NCBI RefSeq assembly: GCF_003173335.1
Contig: NZ_QGMZ01000016.1
Coordinates: 49,694 to 113,693, forward strand
DNA length: 64,000 nucleotides
From: Methanospirillum stamsii
Lineage (GTDB): Archaea > Halobacteriota > Methanomicrobia > Methanomicrobiales > Methanospirillaceae
Direction: 5' to 3'
The translations under genes were made by a program, and so were the position numbers. The notes below the pieces were generated by a model. The model did no database searches. It saw only the letters and a program-made list of their open reading frames with translations, and was not told the DNA's origin. Of this stretch, positions 16,014 through 24,677 are shown one piece after another; the first letter of the stretch is position 1; each line of letters begins with the position of its first letter.

Positions 16014-17102
16014 TCAGGCCTCATTATCAGGAAGGTAATCCAGAAGGGTCTTTTGCACCGGGTCAAGCAGGACAAGTCCCGAGCATCTGACACCTATAAG
16101 ACGCACTGGTTCACCAGTCCAGATTTCTGCAAACAGGGAATTAATAGTTTTTTGTAAAATACGGGCATCACGCACAGGTTGCATAAAACTTACCGATTTT
16201 GTCCGGGTAATAAAATTTCTGTTCCGAATCCGGATACCAATGGTGCGCGAATACATTCTCCTTTCTGTAAGTTCATGGGAAAGAGAGAGCACCATCAGAT
16301 TAAGATGTTCCATGATCACTGTCGTATCTATAGCATCTTCGAGGAATGTGCGATCCCGGCTGATGGATTTTCTTGGACCAGACTCACGAAGACCTTCCCG
16401 ATCAGTTCCGGATGCAATTTCATGAAGACGGACGGCATGACTTCCAAATATTTCCTGTAACACCTGAATATCAGTTCTTACAATATCACCTATGGTAGAG
16501 ATACCAGCTCGGGCAAGGACACCGGCTGATTTTTTTCCGACTCCGGGTATGGTCAGGACAGGAAGTGGAGATAAAAATCCAGGAAGATCAAATGGAGAGA
16601 TGACGGTAAGCCCGTTCGGTTTTTGATATTCTGATGCGATCTTTGCATATGTTCGCGAAGGAGCGATGCCAACCGAACAGGTCAGTTTTTCTTGCAAGAG
16701 GATCTCCTGCTTGATGTCTGCGGCATGACCAGAGGCATTTTCATATGTCAGGTAAGAAGACAGGTCCATGTATGCTTCATCGATTGAGACCTGTTCTATT
16801 TCACCGCCTATTTCCCGGAGCAGACTCATTATCGATTCTGATGCCCGGGCATACTTTCGCATGTCGGGCTTTAAAAAGACAGCCTGGGGACACAGCTCAA
16901 ATGCACGGGATATCGGCATACCTGAATGTATACCAAAGGTTCTTGCTTCATATGAACAGGTACTGACAACTCCCCGCCCTTTTCCCTCCAGGGGATCAGC
17001 ACCGATGACCACTGGAAGTCCCTTAAGGTCAGGATTGTCTCGTACTTCAACAGAAGCATAAAATGAATCCATATCCAGATGAAGAATTATTTTCTCTGTC
17101 AT
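16014..17102 (-). CDS. dinB: DNA polymerase IV (Y-family, DinB/Dpo4)
   Basis: A 362-residue translesion polymerase. Catalytic carboxylates lie in HLDMDSFYASVE (Asp10, Asp12) and SIDEAYMD (Asp108, Glu109); Tyr15 is a likely steric gate. A thumb helix-hairpin-helix follows (LTIPGVGKKSAGVLARAGI), then the little-finger domain (residues about 235-345). The C-terminus contains QKTLLDYL, a good PCNA-interacting peptide (QxxLxxYL), matching the PCNA encoded at 35216. It synthesises across damaged bases with low fidelity. It appears monocistronic, with a long non-coding region upstream. Confidence 0.95.
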   Translation of the reverse strand: MTEKIILHLDMDSFYASVEVRDNPDLKGLPVVIGADPLEGKGRGVVSTCSYEARTFGIHSGMPISRAFELCPQAVFLKPDMRKYARASESIMSLLREIGGEIEQVSIDEAYMDLSSYLTYENASGHAADIKQEILLQEKLTCSVGIAPSRTYAKIASEYQKPNGLTVISPFDLPGFLSPLPVLTIPGVGKKSAGVLARAGISTIGDIVRTDIQVLQEIFGSHAVRLHEIASGTDREGLRESGPRKSISRDRTFLEDAIDTTVIMEHLNLMVLSLSHELTERRMYSRTIGIRIRNRNFITRTKSVSFMQPVRDARILQKTINSLFAEIWTGEPVRLIGVRCSGLVLLDPVQKTLLDYLPDNEA

Positions 17103-17306
17103 TGCCAGATAGTTTCCGCAATATAATGGTCACCCATCTTACATCTTCTATCTTATGAACGTATGCAGAAAATGAGTCTTTTCCGAAAGTGAAGATGATC
17201 GATAATTCGCCCCATTAATGATTAAAAATAAAAACAAACGCCAAATTAAAATTATTAGGAGAGGATCATTTTATGATTTTTTACTTTCACCCGGTTTACC
17301 GAAACC

Positions 17307-17314
17307 TCATATAC
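17307..17314 (+). promoter_or_regulatory. BRE/TATA-like element in the long intergenic region
   Basis: CGAAACC followed by TCATATAC fits an archaeal BRE plus TATA element. No gene starts downstream within 250 bp. The predicted transcription start, about 25 bases on, coincides with the first stem of the possible RNA at 17335. Confidence 0.35.
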
Positions 17315-17318
17315 TTCT

Positions 17319-17332
17319 CTCATGACCTTGTA
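17319..17332. repeat. 14-bp direct repeat, copy 1
   Basis: CTCATGACCTTGTA. A second copy with one mismatch lies at 17518-17531. This copy lies between the TATA-like element and the predicted start of the RNA candidate. Confidence 0.45.
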
Positions 17333-17334
17333 AG

Positions 17335-17441
17335 TGTGCAGGAACTAACCGGAGCAATACCAACCTGAAAAAATCATTGTCCCCCAAACCCCCACATGCC
17401 AGACTCACACGTGACATATGCTCCGGGGACACAGCTGCACA
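17335..17441 (+). ncRNA. Possible structured non-coding RNA (core)
   Basis: The 473 bp between dinB (17102) and the DUF2703-like gene (17576) hold no convincing ORF. Positions about 17335-17470 are rich in G and C blocks, unlike the other intergenic regions here. Perfect pairings are TGTGCAG (17335-17341) with CTGCACA (17435-17441) and, nested inside, TGTCCCC (17378-17384) with GGGGACA (17425-17431). GGAGC (17351-17355) can pair with GCTCC (17420-17424), which would make a pseudoknot with the second stem. A TATA-like element lies about 25 bases upstream, and T-rich stretches (17469-17495) follow. It could be a free small RNA or a leader of the next gene. I recognise no known class. Confidence 0.3.
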
Positions 17442-17517
17442 ACAATAAACTGAATAAACCCCCCACCCTTTTATCAATTTTATTCGGTTTTTTATGACTG
17501 AAATGCAAAGACAAATA

Positions 17518-17531
17518 CTCATGTCCTTGTA
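17518..17531. repeat. 14-bp direct repeat, copy 2
   Basis: CTCATGTCCTTGTA, one mismatch from the copy at 17319-17332, 199 bp apart. It lies about 45 bp before the DUF2703-like gene, so it could be a shared control site for the RNA candidate and that gene. Confidence 0.45.
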
Positions 17532-17575
17532 GCGCCCACAATTATTGACTCTACTGATAATTATCGGAACACGGA

Positions 17576-17950
17576 ATGGAAGAGAAATTTATGGATTGTT
17601 ATAATAATTCCAACTGTTCACCAGACAAATGCGGAGGTTGTCCGGGTTGTGGTGGTGAAGCAATTGAAAAGATAACCATTAAAGTTGAATGGAAACACAA
17701 GGGACAGACTCCGGAGGATGCAGACGGGATTAATGAGATTATGACCGAACTATCCGGTGAACTCATGGTTTCCGGTGTGGAACTGGTATATATTAATAAT
17801 TCATTTGGTGAAGATATTCCGAACAATACATCGGCGTTTTTTATTAATGGCCATGCATTATCAGGACTTGCAGAGATTCCGACATCCGGACCCGTTTCCC
17901 AGGAACAATTGAGGAAAGGAATTTTCCAGGCACTGCTAAAAAATCTCTAA
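17576..17950 (+). CDS. Cysteine-rich DUF2703-like protein
   Basis: A 124-residue protein. The N-terminus has a cysteine cluster (CYNNSNCSPDKCGGCPGCGG) that could bind a metal or [Fe-S]. The rest is an alpha/beta domain (ITIKVEWKHKG, then SGELMVSGVELVYIN, then SAFFINGHAL) resembling the DUF2703 thioredoxin-like pattern. The function is unknown; relatives are often linked to metal or arsenic genes, none of which lie nearby. An alternative start at the internal ATG (17591) would remove five residues. It is followed by the acyl-CoA synthetase after 52 bp. Confidence 0.65.
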   Translation: MEEKFMDCYNNSNCSPDKCGGCPGCGGEAIEKITIKVEWKHKGQTPEDADGINEIMTELSGELMVSGVELVYINNSFGEDIPNNTSAFFINGHALSGLAEIPTSGPVSQEQLRKGIFQALLKNL

Positions 17951-18002
17951 CCAGGATCATCCTTATCTTATACTTATTCTAAATTCACCTTCAGGAGGAA
18001 TC

Positions 18003-20066
18003 ATGGAGAAAAAACTCCTTCCTGAATATGAAGGATACCAGATCCTGAATAAAAACGGGATATCAGTTCCAAATTATATTTTTGCGAATTCTCATGACGA
18101 AGCAATTAACGCCGCGGAACGCATGGGTTATCCGGTGGTCCTGAAGGTGGTATCACCCCAGGTAATCCATAAATCAGATGCCGGGGGAGTTGCCCTGAAT
18201 CTCTCTTGTTCGGATGCATTGAAAACCGCGCTTGAGCAAATGGACATCCGGGTAAAAACTGCAGTTCCTGATGCTGAAATTTCCGGATATATGGTAGTGC
18301 AGGAAGTCCCTCAGGGGACAGAGTTCCTGATTGGAGGAAAGATTGACCCGTCCTTTGGAAAGATAATCACCGTCGGGATGGGAGGTATTCTCGTAGAGTT
18401 ACTCCATGACTTCTCCATGCGGGTTCTTCCGGTATCTGACGGAGAATACCGGGAAATGATTCGGGAAATGAGTGGATACAAACTTATTACCGGATTTAGA
18501 GGGAGGAAACCACTGGATGAGGAGGCCCTGTTCTCACTCCTTTCATTTGCGGGAAAAATGTTTTTTAATGATGATCGAATCATTGAATTTGACATCAATC
18601 CGGTTATCCTCTATGAAAAGGGTGCTTTTGCGGTGGATGCGCGCATTTATGTACAATCGGAAGAACAGATCATACAAAAACCTGAACTAATCCTCTCAAA
18701 GGTTCCGGATATTTTGCACCCTGCTTCAATTGCTGTTGTTGGTGCATCTACAAATCCTGGAAAAGTAGGATATGCCGTCTTTCGTAACCTGCTCAATTTT
18801 AAAGGGAAACTCTACCCCATAAATCCTCATGCTGAAGACATTCTCGGGATTCCGGTATTTAAAACTCTTTCAGACATACCAGAACCCGTTGAAATGGTAG
18901 TAGTTGCCATTCCGGCTCCGAAGGTGCCAGAAATTATCCTGGAAGCAGGGAAAAAGGGAGTGAAAGTTGCAGTTATTCTGACTGCCGGATTCAGGGAAAA
19001 TGGTGAAAAGGGGAGACTGATTGAGGATGAACTTGTCAGAGTTGCAAGGGAGACAGGCATCAGAATTGTGGGCCCGAATTGTCTTGGAATTATTATCCCC
19101 CCGCTCGAACTGAATGCAACTTTTGATGTGCAGTCACCCTTATCTGGTCAAATCGGATTTATTTCCCAAAGTGGTGCAATTATCACTACAGTTCTGGACT
19201 GGTCAATAACACGAAGAATCGGATTTTCTTCAGTGATAAGTGTTGGAAACCAGAGTGATATGGGTTTTATGGAGTATCTGCAGGTACTTGACCAGGATCC
19301 GATGACTTATGCAATCATATTATATGTAGAAGAAATCCGCGACGGGAGAGAGTTCTTAGAATACGCTGCGACAATGCGTGGAAGAAAACCAATTATTGCT
19401 CTGAAATCAGGTTCGTCTCTTCGTGGACAGGAAGCAGCATCCTCACATACCGGTTCACTTGCAGGTAGCTTTGAAACATATGTTGCTGCATTCAGACAAG
19501 TTGGTATTATTCCCACACTTTCTCTCAATGAAGCGTTTGATATCGCACGGCTGGTCGTATCTGAAGGATACCCAAGAGGAAAACGAACCATTATTCTGAC
19601 AAATGCAGGAGGTTTTGGAGTTTTGGCATCAGATTATGCAGAAAAATGTAATCTTGAAATGATAAACCTTCCTGAAATAGTATTGGATGAACTAAATAAG
19701 ATTCTTCCAGACCTCTGGTCTCATAGTAATCCGGTAGATCTGCTGGGAGATTCCAATGCATCACGTTTTGCACGGGTTTTTGATGTTCTGATAAAATATC
19801 AGAACTTCTGGGACATTGCAATTGTAATTACCTCCCCTGTTGCGACGATGGATCCCAAAAACCTGGCCCATGAAATGATACGACTTTCCAGATTTACCAG
19901 ATCAATGGTGGTTGGCTGCCTTTTGGGTGGTGACTCAATGAAATCGGCTATTGACATGCTGGGAGAAGCACATATTCCTAATTATCAGGATCTACAGGAT
20001 GCATTCAGGGCTGTGGGAGCCATCATCAGTTCATGTGTAGTAGATGGATGTGATATAAAAAAATAA
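18003..20066 (+). CDS. ADP-forming acetate/acyl-CoA synthetase, beta-alpha fusion
   Basis: A 687-residue enzyme interconverting acyl-CoA + ADP + Pi and acid + CoA + ATP. Residues 1-220 are the ATP-grasp (beta) domain with IHKSDAGGV (His56) and an EFDINP metal site. Residues about 232-360 are the CoA-binding Rossmann domain (VVGASTNPGKVG). Residues about 370-687 are succinyl-CoA-ligase-like flavodoxin domains with the phosphorylated histidine at 482 (SSHTGSLAG). Many archaeal enzymes have separate subunits or alpha-beta order; this one is beta-alpha. A strong AGGAGG lies six bases before the ATG. It probably recovers energy from, or activates, acetate or branched and aryl acids. Confidence 0.92.
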   Translation: MEKKLLPEYEGYQILNKNGISVPNYIFANSHDEAINAAERMGYPVVLKVVSPQVIHKSDAGGVALNLSCSDALKTALEQMDIRVKTAVPDAEISGYMVVQEVPQGTEFLIGGKIDPSFGKIITVGMGGILVELLHDFSMRVLPVSDGEYREMIREMSGYKLITGFRGRKPLDEEALFSLLSFAGKMFFNDDRIIEFDINPVILYEKGAFAVDARIYVQSEEQIIQKPELILSKVPDILHPASIAVVGASTNPGKVGYAVFRNLLNFKGKLYPINPHAEDILGIPVFKTLSDIPEPVEMVVVAIPAPKVPEIILEAGKKGVKVAVILTAGFRENGEKGRLIEDELVRVARETGIRIVGPNCLGIIIPPLELNATFDVQSPLSGQIGFISQSGAIITTVLDWSITRRIGFSSVISVGNQSDMGFMEYLQVLDQDPMTYAIILYVEEIRDGREFLEYAATMRGRKPIIALKSGSSLRGQEAASSHTGSLAGSFETYVAAFRQVGIIPTLSLNEAFDIARLVVSEGYPRGKRTIILTNAGGFGVLASDYAEKCNLEMINLPEIVLDELNKILPDLWSHSNPVDLLGDSNASRFARVFDVLIKYQNFWDIAIVITSPVATMDPKNLAHEMIRLSRFTRSMVVGCLLGGDSMKSAIDMLGEAHIPNYQDLQDAFRAVGAIISSCVVDGCDIKK

Positions 20067-20071
20067 CGTAA

Positions 20072-20722
20072 TCACTCAGGAATGACCGGAACCATTCCGG
20101 TAATCCTGAAGTCAATTTCTTTTGCTACCCTTTCATATTCAGTATTAATTTTTTCAAGGAATTTGTTGTAATCATCAGGCCCATAGGTTTCGCTGTCACT
20201 TGTCACATGCTGACTCCCATATCGCTCTTCAAGTATTATTAAAAGTTTTTTTGCAACATTTATTGTGCGATATAAATGAGCCAGCCTCCGGATTTTCTCT
20301 TCAGGATAACCAGCGCGAAGTCCCTGATTGATAATATCATTAATTGAGCGAACCTTATCCAATGCATTTACGATGTGATCAATACACCGTTTTGGGGTTA
20401 TCGGCTTCATGATGTAATCTTCTATACAATAGGAAAACTGCTCGGCTTCTTTATAGGTCAGATTTTTCCCAGTCTGCATGATGACGGGAATATTTTTTAA
20501 CTCATCAATTCTTTTAAGCCGGTTAAGTGTTTCCCACCCATCCATGGGTTCCATCATCATGTCAAGAAGAATCAGGTCAGGACGATAAGGGGTGTCAAGA
20601 AGCTCCAGACACTCCTGCCCGCCCAGGACGCCTTCAGTTCTGAACCCGTATCTATTGAGCCCTATCACAAATAATTCGTTGAGGGCGGGTTCATCATCTA
20701 CAATTAAGACATTTGGTGGCAT
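20072..20722 (-). CDS. Response regulator with a helical C-terminal domain
   Basis: A 216-residue protein. Residues 1-120 are a CheY-like receiver: acidic pair in VLIVDDEP, phospho-acceptor Asp54 in LILLDMM, Thr/Lys switch residues in VIMQTGK and DYIMKPIT. The remaining 95 residues are helical (RRLAHLYRTINVAKKLLIILEERYG), with no DNA-binding or enzymatic motif. It is an orphan: no kinase is adjacent, and it converges on the acyl-CoA synthetase with a 5-bp gap. The output is probably through protein contact. Confidence 0.88.
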   Translation of the reverse strand: MPPNVLIVDDEPALNELFVIGLNRYGFRTEGVLGGQECLELLDTPYRPDLILLDMMMEPMDGWETLNRLKRIDELKNIPVIMQTGKNLTYKEAEQFSYCIEDYIMKPITPKRCIDHIVNALDKVRSINDIINQGLRAGYPEEKIRRLAHLYRTINVAKKLLIILEERYGSQHVTSDSETYGPDDYNKFLEKINTEYERVAKEIDFRITGMVPVIPE

Positions 20723-20831
20723 GGATGTACCTGTCTAATGAAACTGATATGCATTCTACTGCATTAAATAATACCGGATTGGATCAAAAGAACCTTTCTA
20801 GATAAATTCCAATAATGATGGGATTTTCAGA

Positions 20832-21527
20832 ATGTCAGAGTGGACCGGAACAGACCTTCTCCTATTTTACAAAGCATTAAACGAAGCTCATGGCTCACAA
20901 AACTGGTGGCCATCTGATACTCCGTTTGAAACAATTATCGGGACAATACTTGCCCAGAATGTATCCTGGAAAGGTGCACATGACGCAGTTCGTGCGTTAA
21001 CAAAAGCAAACCTGATGGAACCAGCTAAATTGTACCGTGCCGGATCTGATATAATAACTCCTCTTATCCGCTCCTCCCGATATTATAACCAGAAAACTCA
21101 GAAAATCCTTTTGTTTGTTAATTTTTTTCTAAAAAAATATGATGGATCGATAAACAGGATGGCAGAAATGCCTACAGGAGAGGTACGATCAGAACTCCTT
21201 GCTCTTTCAGGATTCGGACCAGAAACGGTGGACTCTATCCTTCTCTATGCTCTTGAAAAACCAGTTTTTGTTGTTGATGCTTACACTCGCCGAATCGGGG
21301 CCAGGCAGGGTTGGTTTCCAGAAACATCTACCTATGAACAGATGCAGGATTTTTTTATGAGACGAATATCACCAGATGTCTATCTTTACAATGATTATCA
21401 TGCTCAGATAGTTTTTCTCGGAAACCACATATGTAAGAAAAATCCCGTGTGCGCAATCTGTCCGGTCAAAAACTATCCAGGCCTTCATGAATGCGAATAT
21501 GCAAAAATGGAAAACACAAGAGTTTAA
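20832..21527 (+). CDS. HhH-GPD DNA glycosylase, endonuclease III-related
   Basis: A 231-residue base-excision repair protein. The fold starts with PFETIIGTILAQNVSWKGA, then a helix-hairpin-helix LLALSGFGPETVDS and the catalytic aspartate in VVDAYTRRI. In the hairpin, endonuclease III has a lysine that performs the lyase step; here it is glutamate (GPETVDS), which suggests a monofunctional glycosylase like the MagIII 3-methyladenine enzyme. A C-terminal [4Fe-4S] set (CKKNPVCAICP … C) is present. It is immediately followed by a membrane protein gene. Confidence 0.87.
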   Translation: MSEWTGTDLLLFYKALNEAHGSQNWWPSDTPFETIIGTILAQNVSWKGAHDAVRALTKANLMEPAKLYRAGSDIITPLIRSSRYYNQKTQKILLFVNFFLKKYDGSINRMAEMPTGEVRSELLALSGFGPETVDSILLYALEKPVFVVDAYTRRIGARQGWFPETSTYEQMQDFFMRRISPDVYLYNDYHAQIVFLGNHICKKNPVCAICPVKNYPGLHECEYAKMENTRV

Positions 21528-21530
21528 TTT

Positions 21531-22490
21531 ATGGGTGAGTATCAGGCAATACTGGCAATAGGACCGGCTCTTAACTACACAAAAAGCAGGTTCTGGCCCC
21601 CGCATCCGGGCAGAATTTTTCGTCTTTTTATAATTGCTTTTTTCATCGGTGCATGGATGACAGGCCCCTTTCCATCAGATATCTCATTCACAGATATCCC
21701 CTATCTTTCCTCTTTAACAACAGAGGGTGGAATGACTGATGAAACCAGCCATATATCCATGGTCATCACAGCGATTCTTCTTATCTTACTAATCTATTCA
21801 CTATTCAGTTCAATATTCCAGTTTATTTTTGTTGACTACCTCTCAACCGGAACAGAAAAATTGCTGTCATCATTTCGGAAAAGAATTGGAATGGGGATCA
21901 GGCTCCTGGGATTTTATCTGGCGATAATCCTCATTATAGGTTTTTGTGGGGCAATTGCAATATTATTCATAGCAATACCAGTCTTAATTGCTAATCCGGA
22001 TAATCCGGTACAATTCCTGGTTGCCCTTGTGTATACTCTTACAGGACTGCTCATCATGATAATACCTGCCTGGATACTGACAATAATCACAACTGATTTT
22101 GTCGTTCCGGTCATGATTGTCCACAAATGTGGAATAATAGGAGGCTGGAAGATTATTATCAGGGAATTTTCAGGCAGATGGGATGAGACCGGAGTATACC
22201 TCCTGATAAAGATCTTTATTAATATAGTAACCGGAGTTGTGATAGGATTCCTCATCGCGGGTATCCTGGAAATTTTTGGGTTTTCTTCACTTGTACTAAT
22301 TCCCGGACTGCAGCCTGCCGGATCTTTAACATCAACAGAATTTATTTTCCCGGTTGTCGTAATGGGAGGAATCACTCTGATAGTGATGACTCCGGTTGTG
22401 ACGTTCCTTCGATATTATGCCCTTATATTTCTCCAAAACCTTTCGGAGACCTATTCCCTGCTCCCAGAGGTTTTTTCAGATAGAAATTAA
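21531..22490 (+). CDS. Polytopic membrane protein, unknown function
   Basis: A 319-residue protein with about five to six transmembrane helices and an N-terminal amphipathic segment (LNYTKSRFWPPHPGRIFRL) resembling archaeal DUF7544-type membrane proteins. Helices lie around residues 27-45, 83-105, 123-160, 165-190, 225-250 and 275-300. No transporter signature is visible. It starts three bases after the glycosylase stop codon, so the two are co-translated, although no functional link is obvious. It converges on cbiQ. Confidence 0.7.
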   Translation: MGEYQAILAIGPALNYTKSRFWPPHPGRIFRLFIIAFFIGAWMTGPFPSDISFTDIPYLSSLTTEGGMTDETSHISMVITAILLILLIYSLFSSIFQFIFVDYLSTGTEKLLSSFRKRIGMGIRLLGFYLAIILIIGFCGAIAILFIAIPVLIANPDNPVQFLVALVYTLTGLLIMIIPAWILTIITTDFVVPVMIVHKCGIIGGWKIIIREFSGRWDETGVYLLIKIFINIVTGVVIGFLIAGILEIFGFSSLVLIPGLQPAGSLTSTEFIFPVVVMGGITLIVMTPVVTFLRYYALIFLQNLSETYSLLPEVFSDRN

Positions 22491-22505
22491 AACATCCTAC
22501 CTGCA

Positions 22506-23348
22506 TTACCAGGGAAAAACTATGGTGACCTGAAAAGGATCATACCAGCAGAAAAACGGAATAATAATTAAAAAAGACAGACCTATTACCAGAAAGAGAA
22601 TATCTGTAATCACCAAGGGTTTTTTCCGGATGAAAATATAACTATCCCTCCCATACCCCCGGCACAGCATACTGGCGTATGTCCGCTCACCCTGTTCAAG
22701 TGACCGGATAAACAAAGAACCCATCATATACCCCATATTTACAATACGATATTTATAAGGCAGAGCACGATTGAAGGGATCAAACAATCTTGTACTTAAA
22801 GAATCGGTGACTTTCCGGTAAATAATTCCGAATACATAGAGATAGCGGATCATCATTGCAAGGGCAAGAATAAGTTCAGGTGGAACTTTTAACCTCCCGG
22901 CGGCTTCAAGAAGATCCTGAAGAGTAGTTGTGGATGAAAGAAGGACGATAAAAGAGTAACAGACAAGGAATTTTATTAGAAGGATTGAGGCAAACTGAAC
23001 AGATTCATAAAAAATCTGTATCCCGAAAGGGAACTCAACAAGGGTATGATATTCAGAATAATAACGATTTTTAAAAAATATCTGAAACCCACACAACATA
23101 AATCCGAAAGGCAGGGCGATGAGAAGACGGCGGAAATATATTACCGGAGATATGCGGGAAAAAAACCAGAGAATTAGAAACAATAGAAAAAAAACAAGCC
23201 CTACATCATACACAGCAGGAGAATATGGTACCGATACCATTGAAATGATGGCTGCACAACAAAAGATCAGTTTTACTCTTGCATCAAGGGAATGAATAAA
23301 ACTCTTTTGAGAAGAGACTTCTTCGAGGTCAAACAGTTCTTCAATCAT
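22506..23348 (-). CDS. cbiQ: Cobalt/nickel ECF transporter T component (CbiQ)
   Basis: A 280-residue membrane protein with five to six helices. It carries the EcfT signature regions SLDARVKLIF near the start and, towards the C-terminus, ASMLCRGYGR and the preceding RSLEQGERTY coupling helices that contact the ATPase. It is the last gene of the cbiM-PDGLE-cbiO-cbiQ unit, and its ATG overlaps the cbiO stop by four bases. It takes up Co2+ or Ni2+ for cobamides, coenzyme F430, hydrogenase or CO dehydrogenase. Confidence 0.92.
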   Translation of the reverse strand: MIEELFDLEEVSSQKSFIHSLDARVKLIFCCAAIISMVSVPYSPAVYDVGLVFFLLFLILWFFSRISPVIYFRRLLIALPFGFMLCGFQIFFKNRYYSEYHTLVEFPFGIQIFYESVQFASILLIKFLVCYSFIVLLSSTTTLQDLLEAAGRLKVPPELILALAMMIRYLYVFGIIYRKVTDSLSTRLFDPFNRALPYKYRIVNMGYMMGSLFIRSLEQGERTYASMLCRGYGRDSYIFIRKKPLVITDILFLVIGLSFLIIIPFFCWYDPFQVTIVFPW

Positions 23349-24178
23349 GCCATTTTTCCAAAGGCTTTCAGGAAGGATTTTTCTGCCTGATCATACGTAT
23401 ATCCCATTTCGATATTTACACCCTGATTTTGAAGCGATGAGATGAGTTTTGGAAGTACAGGAACATCGAGTCTGACACTGGTAAGAAGATCAGGCTTCGA
23501 GAATATTTCAGAGACGGTTCCTTCAGCAACAAACTCACCCCGATTCATTACATAGATGTAGTCTGCGAGTTCAGCAGCAAGTGAAAGACTATGAGTTGAG
23601 AAAATTACAGTCATCCCGTATGTATCAGAAAAGTTACGGATAAACCGGGTAATTTCCCGAATACCCTGGGGATCAAGGCCTGCAGTTGGCTCATCCAGTA
23701 CCAGAACCTGCGGTTCCATTGCAATTATTCCAGCAATGGCGACCCTTTTCTTTTCTCCTCCGGAAAGATGGTGTGGAACCCGGGTCCGGTATTCCTCAAG
23801 ACCTACAATTTTCAAGGCTTCATTCACCCGGTGTCGTACTGATTCTTCATCAAGCCCGATGTTCATGGGACCAAAAGCCACGTCCTGTTCAACCGTCGGT
23901 GAGAAGATCTGATCATCCGGATTCTGAAATACAAGACCTATGGTTTTTCTTACTTCCCGGATATTTTCCTTTGTTATCTGTTCTCCTCTGACAAGGATTT
24001 TTCCGCTGGTGGGTTTCAGAACTCCGTTAAAATGCTTAAAGAGTGTACTTTTTCCTGCCCCATTCGGACCGATTATTGCAATTCTGATATTTCGAGGTGC
24101 TACAAAAGAAATGTTACGAAGAGCATCGATATTTCCTTTATAAGTATGACAAAGATGTTGCGTTTCAAGGATGTGCAT
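23345..24178 (-). CDS. cbiO: Cobalt/nickel ECF transporter ATPase (CbiO)
   Basis: A 277-residue ABC ATPase: Walker A GPNGAGKSTL, Q-loop VFQNPDDQIF (the NPDDQ form is typical of ECF ATPases), signature LSGGEKKRVAIA, Walker B VLVLDEPTAGLD and switch histidine in FSTHSL. It energises CbiM/CbiQ. It overlaps cbiQ by four bases and is separated from the PDGLE gene upstream by 154 bp of AT-rich DNA with no ORF, so it may have its own promoter. Confidence 0.94.
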   Translation of the reverse strand: MHILETQHLCHTYKGNIDALRNISFVAPRNIRIAIIGPNGAGKSTLFKHFNGVLKPTSGKILVRGEQITKENIREVRKTIGLVFQNPDDQIFSPTVEQDVAFGPMNIGLDEESVRHRVNEALKIVGLEEYRTRVPHHLSGGEKKRVAIAGIIAMEPQVLVLDEPTAGLDPQGIREITRFIRNFSDTYGMTVIFSTHSLSLAAELADYIYVMNRGEFVAEGTVSEIFSKPDLLTSVRLDVPVLPKLISSLQNQGVNIEMGYTYDQAEKSFLKAFGKMA

Positions 24179-24332
24179 TTATCCGCTCCAATCCAGATTT
24201 TGAAATAACATGAAAAATTCCAGAAATTTCTGCAGTATTAGAGATACATGATCTGCAATAAAATGATACTGAAATAACTCCCATTTATGAAAAATATTAG
24301 AGATTAATGAAAAATGATTTGAAAAATCCGGA

Positions 24333-24677
24333 TTATGATCTGGAACCTTTACTAAACCTGATAGCGTATAAAGCTCCCATTACAACCAGCAGGGTGATAA
24401 TAATTCCAATGATGATTGCAATGATCCCCCCTGTTGAACCCATTTCTTCTCCGAGAGAATAATCAGGCATGGGAGAGGTATATTCATATGAACCGGTTCC
24501 AACTGTTTCAGCATCACCGTCTTCCGGTGAAAGTCCGGTGAGATCTTTTTGTCCTGAAACGACGAGAGCTGAACTTTCAAGCCCGTCCGGATCGCCGGAT
24601 GCCATGAATACCGCAATTATCCCAATAGCAATCGCAATAATAACTCCTACTGCTATTAAGGCATTATTATTCATCAT
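24333..24677 (-). CDS. PDGLE-domain cobalt transport protein (CbiN-like)
   Basis: A 114-residue protein with an N-terminal helix (residues 5-27), the literal DPDGLE motif just after it, a soluble loop (about 35-80) and a second helix (about 83-107). PDGLE proteins take the place of CbiN/NikN as a small auxiliary subunit of metal ECF transporters. It overlaps cbiM by four bases. Confidence 0.9.
   Translation of the reverse strand: MMNNNALIAVGVIIAIAIGIIAVFMASGDPDGLESSALVVSGQKDLTGLSPEDGDAETVGTGSYEYTSPMPDYSLGEEMGSTGGIIAIIIGIIITLLVVMGALYAIRFSKGSRS

Noticed and set aside
17307..17522. 71-codon minus-strand frame in the long intergenic region
   Set aside because: Its composition does not look like protein (clustered rare residues, no ribosome site), and it covers the G/C-rich paired segment that fits an RNA better.
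17318..17531. Small mobile element (MITE) flanked by target-site repeats
   Set aside because: The 14-bp repeats could be a target duplication, but the enclosed segment has no terminal inverted repeats and a duplication of this length with a mismatch is unusual.
21914..22375. 153-codon minus-strand frame
   Set aside because: Antisense to the polytopic membrane protein at 21531-22490. Long antisense frames arise from its hydrophobic codons, and the proline/isoleucine-rich translation has no domain.
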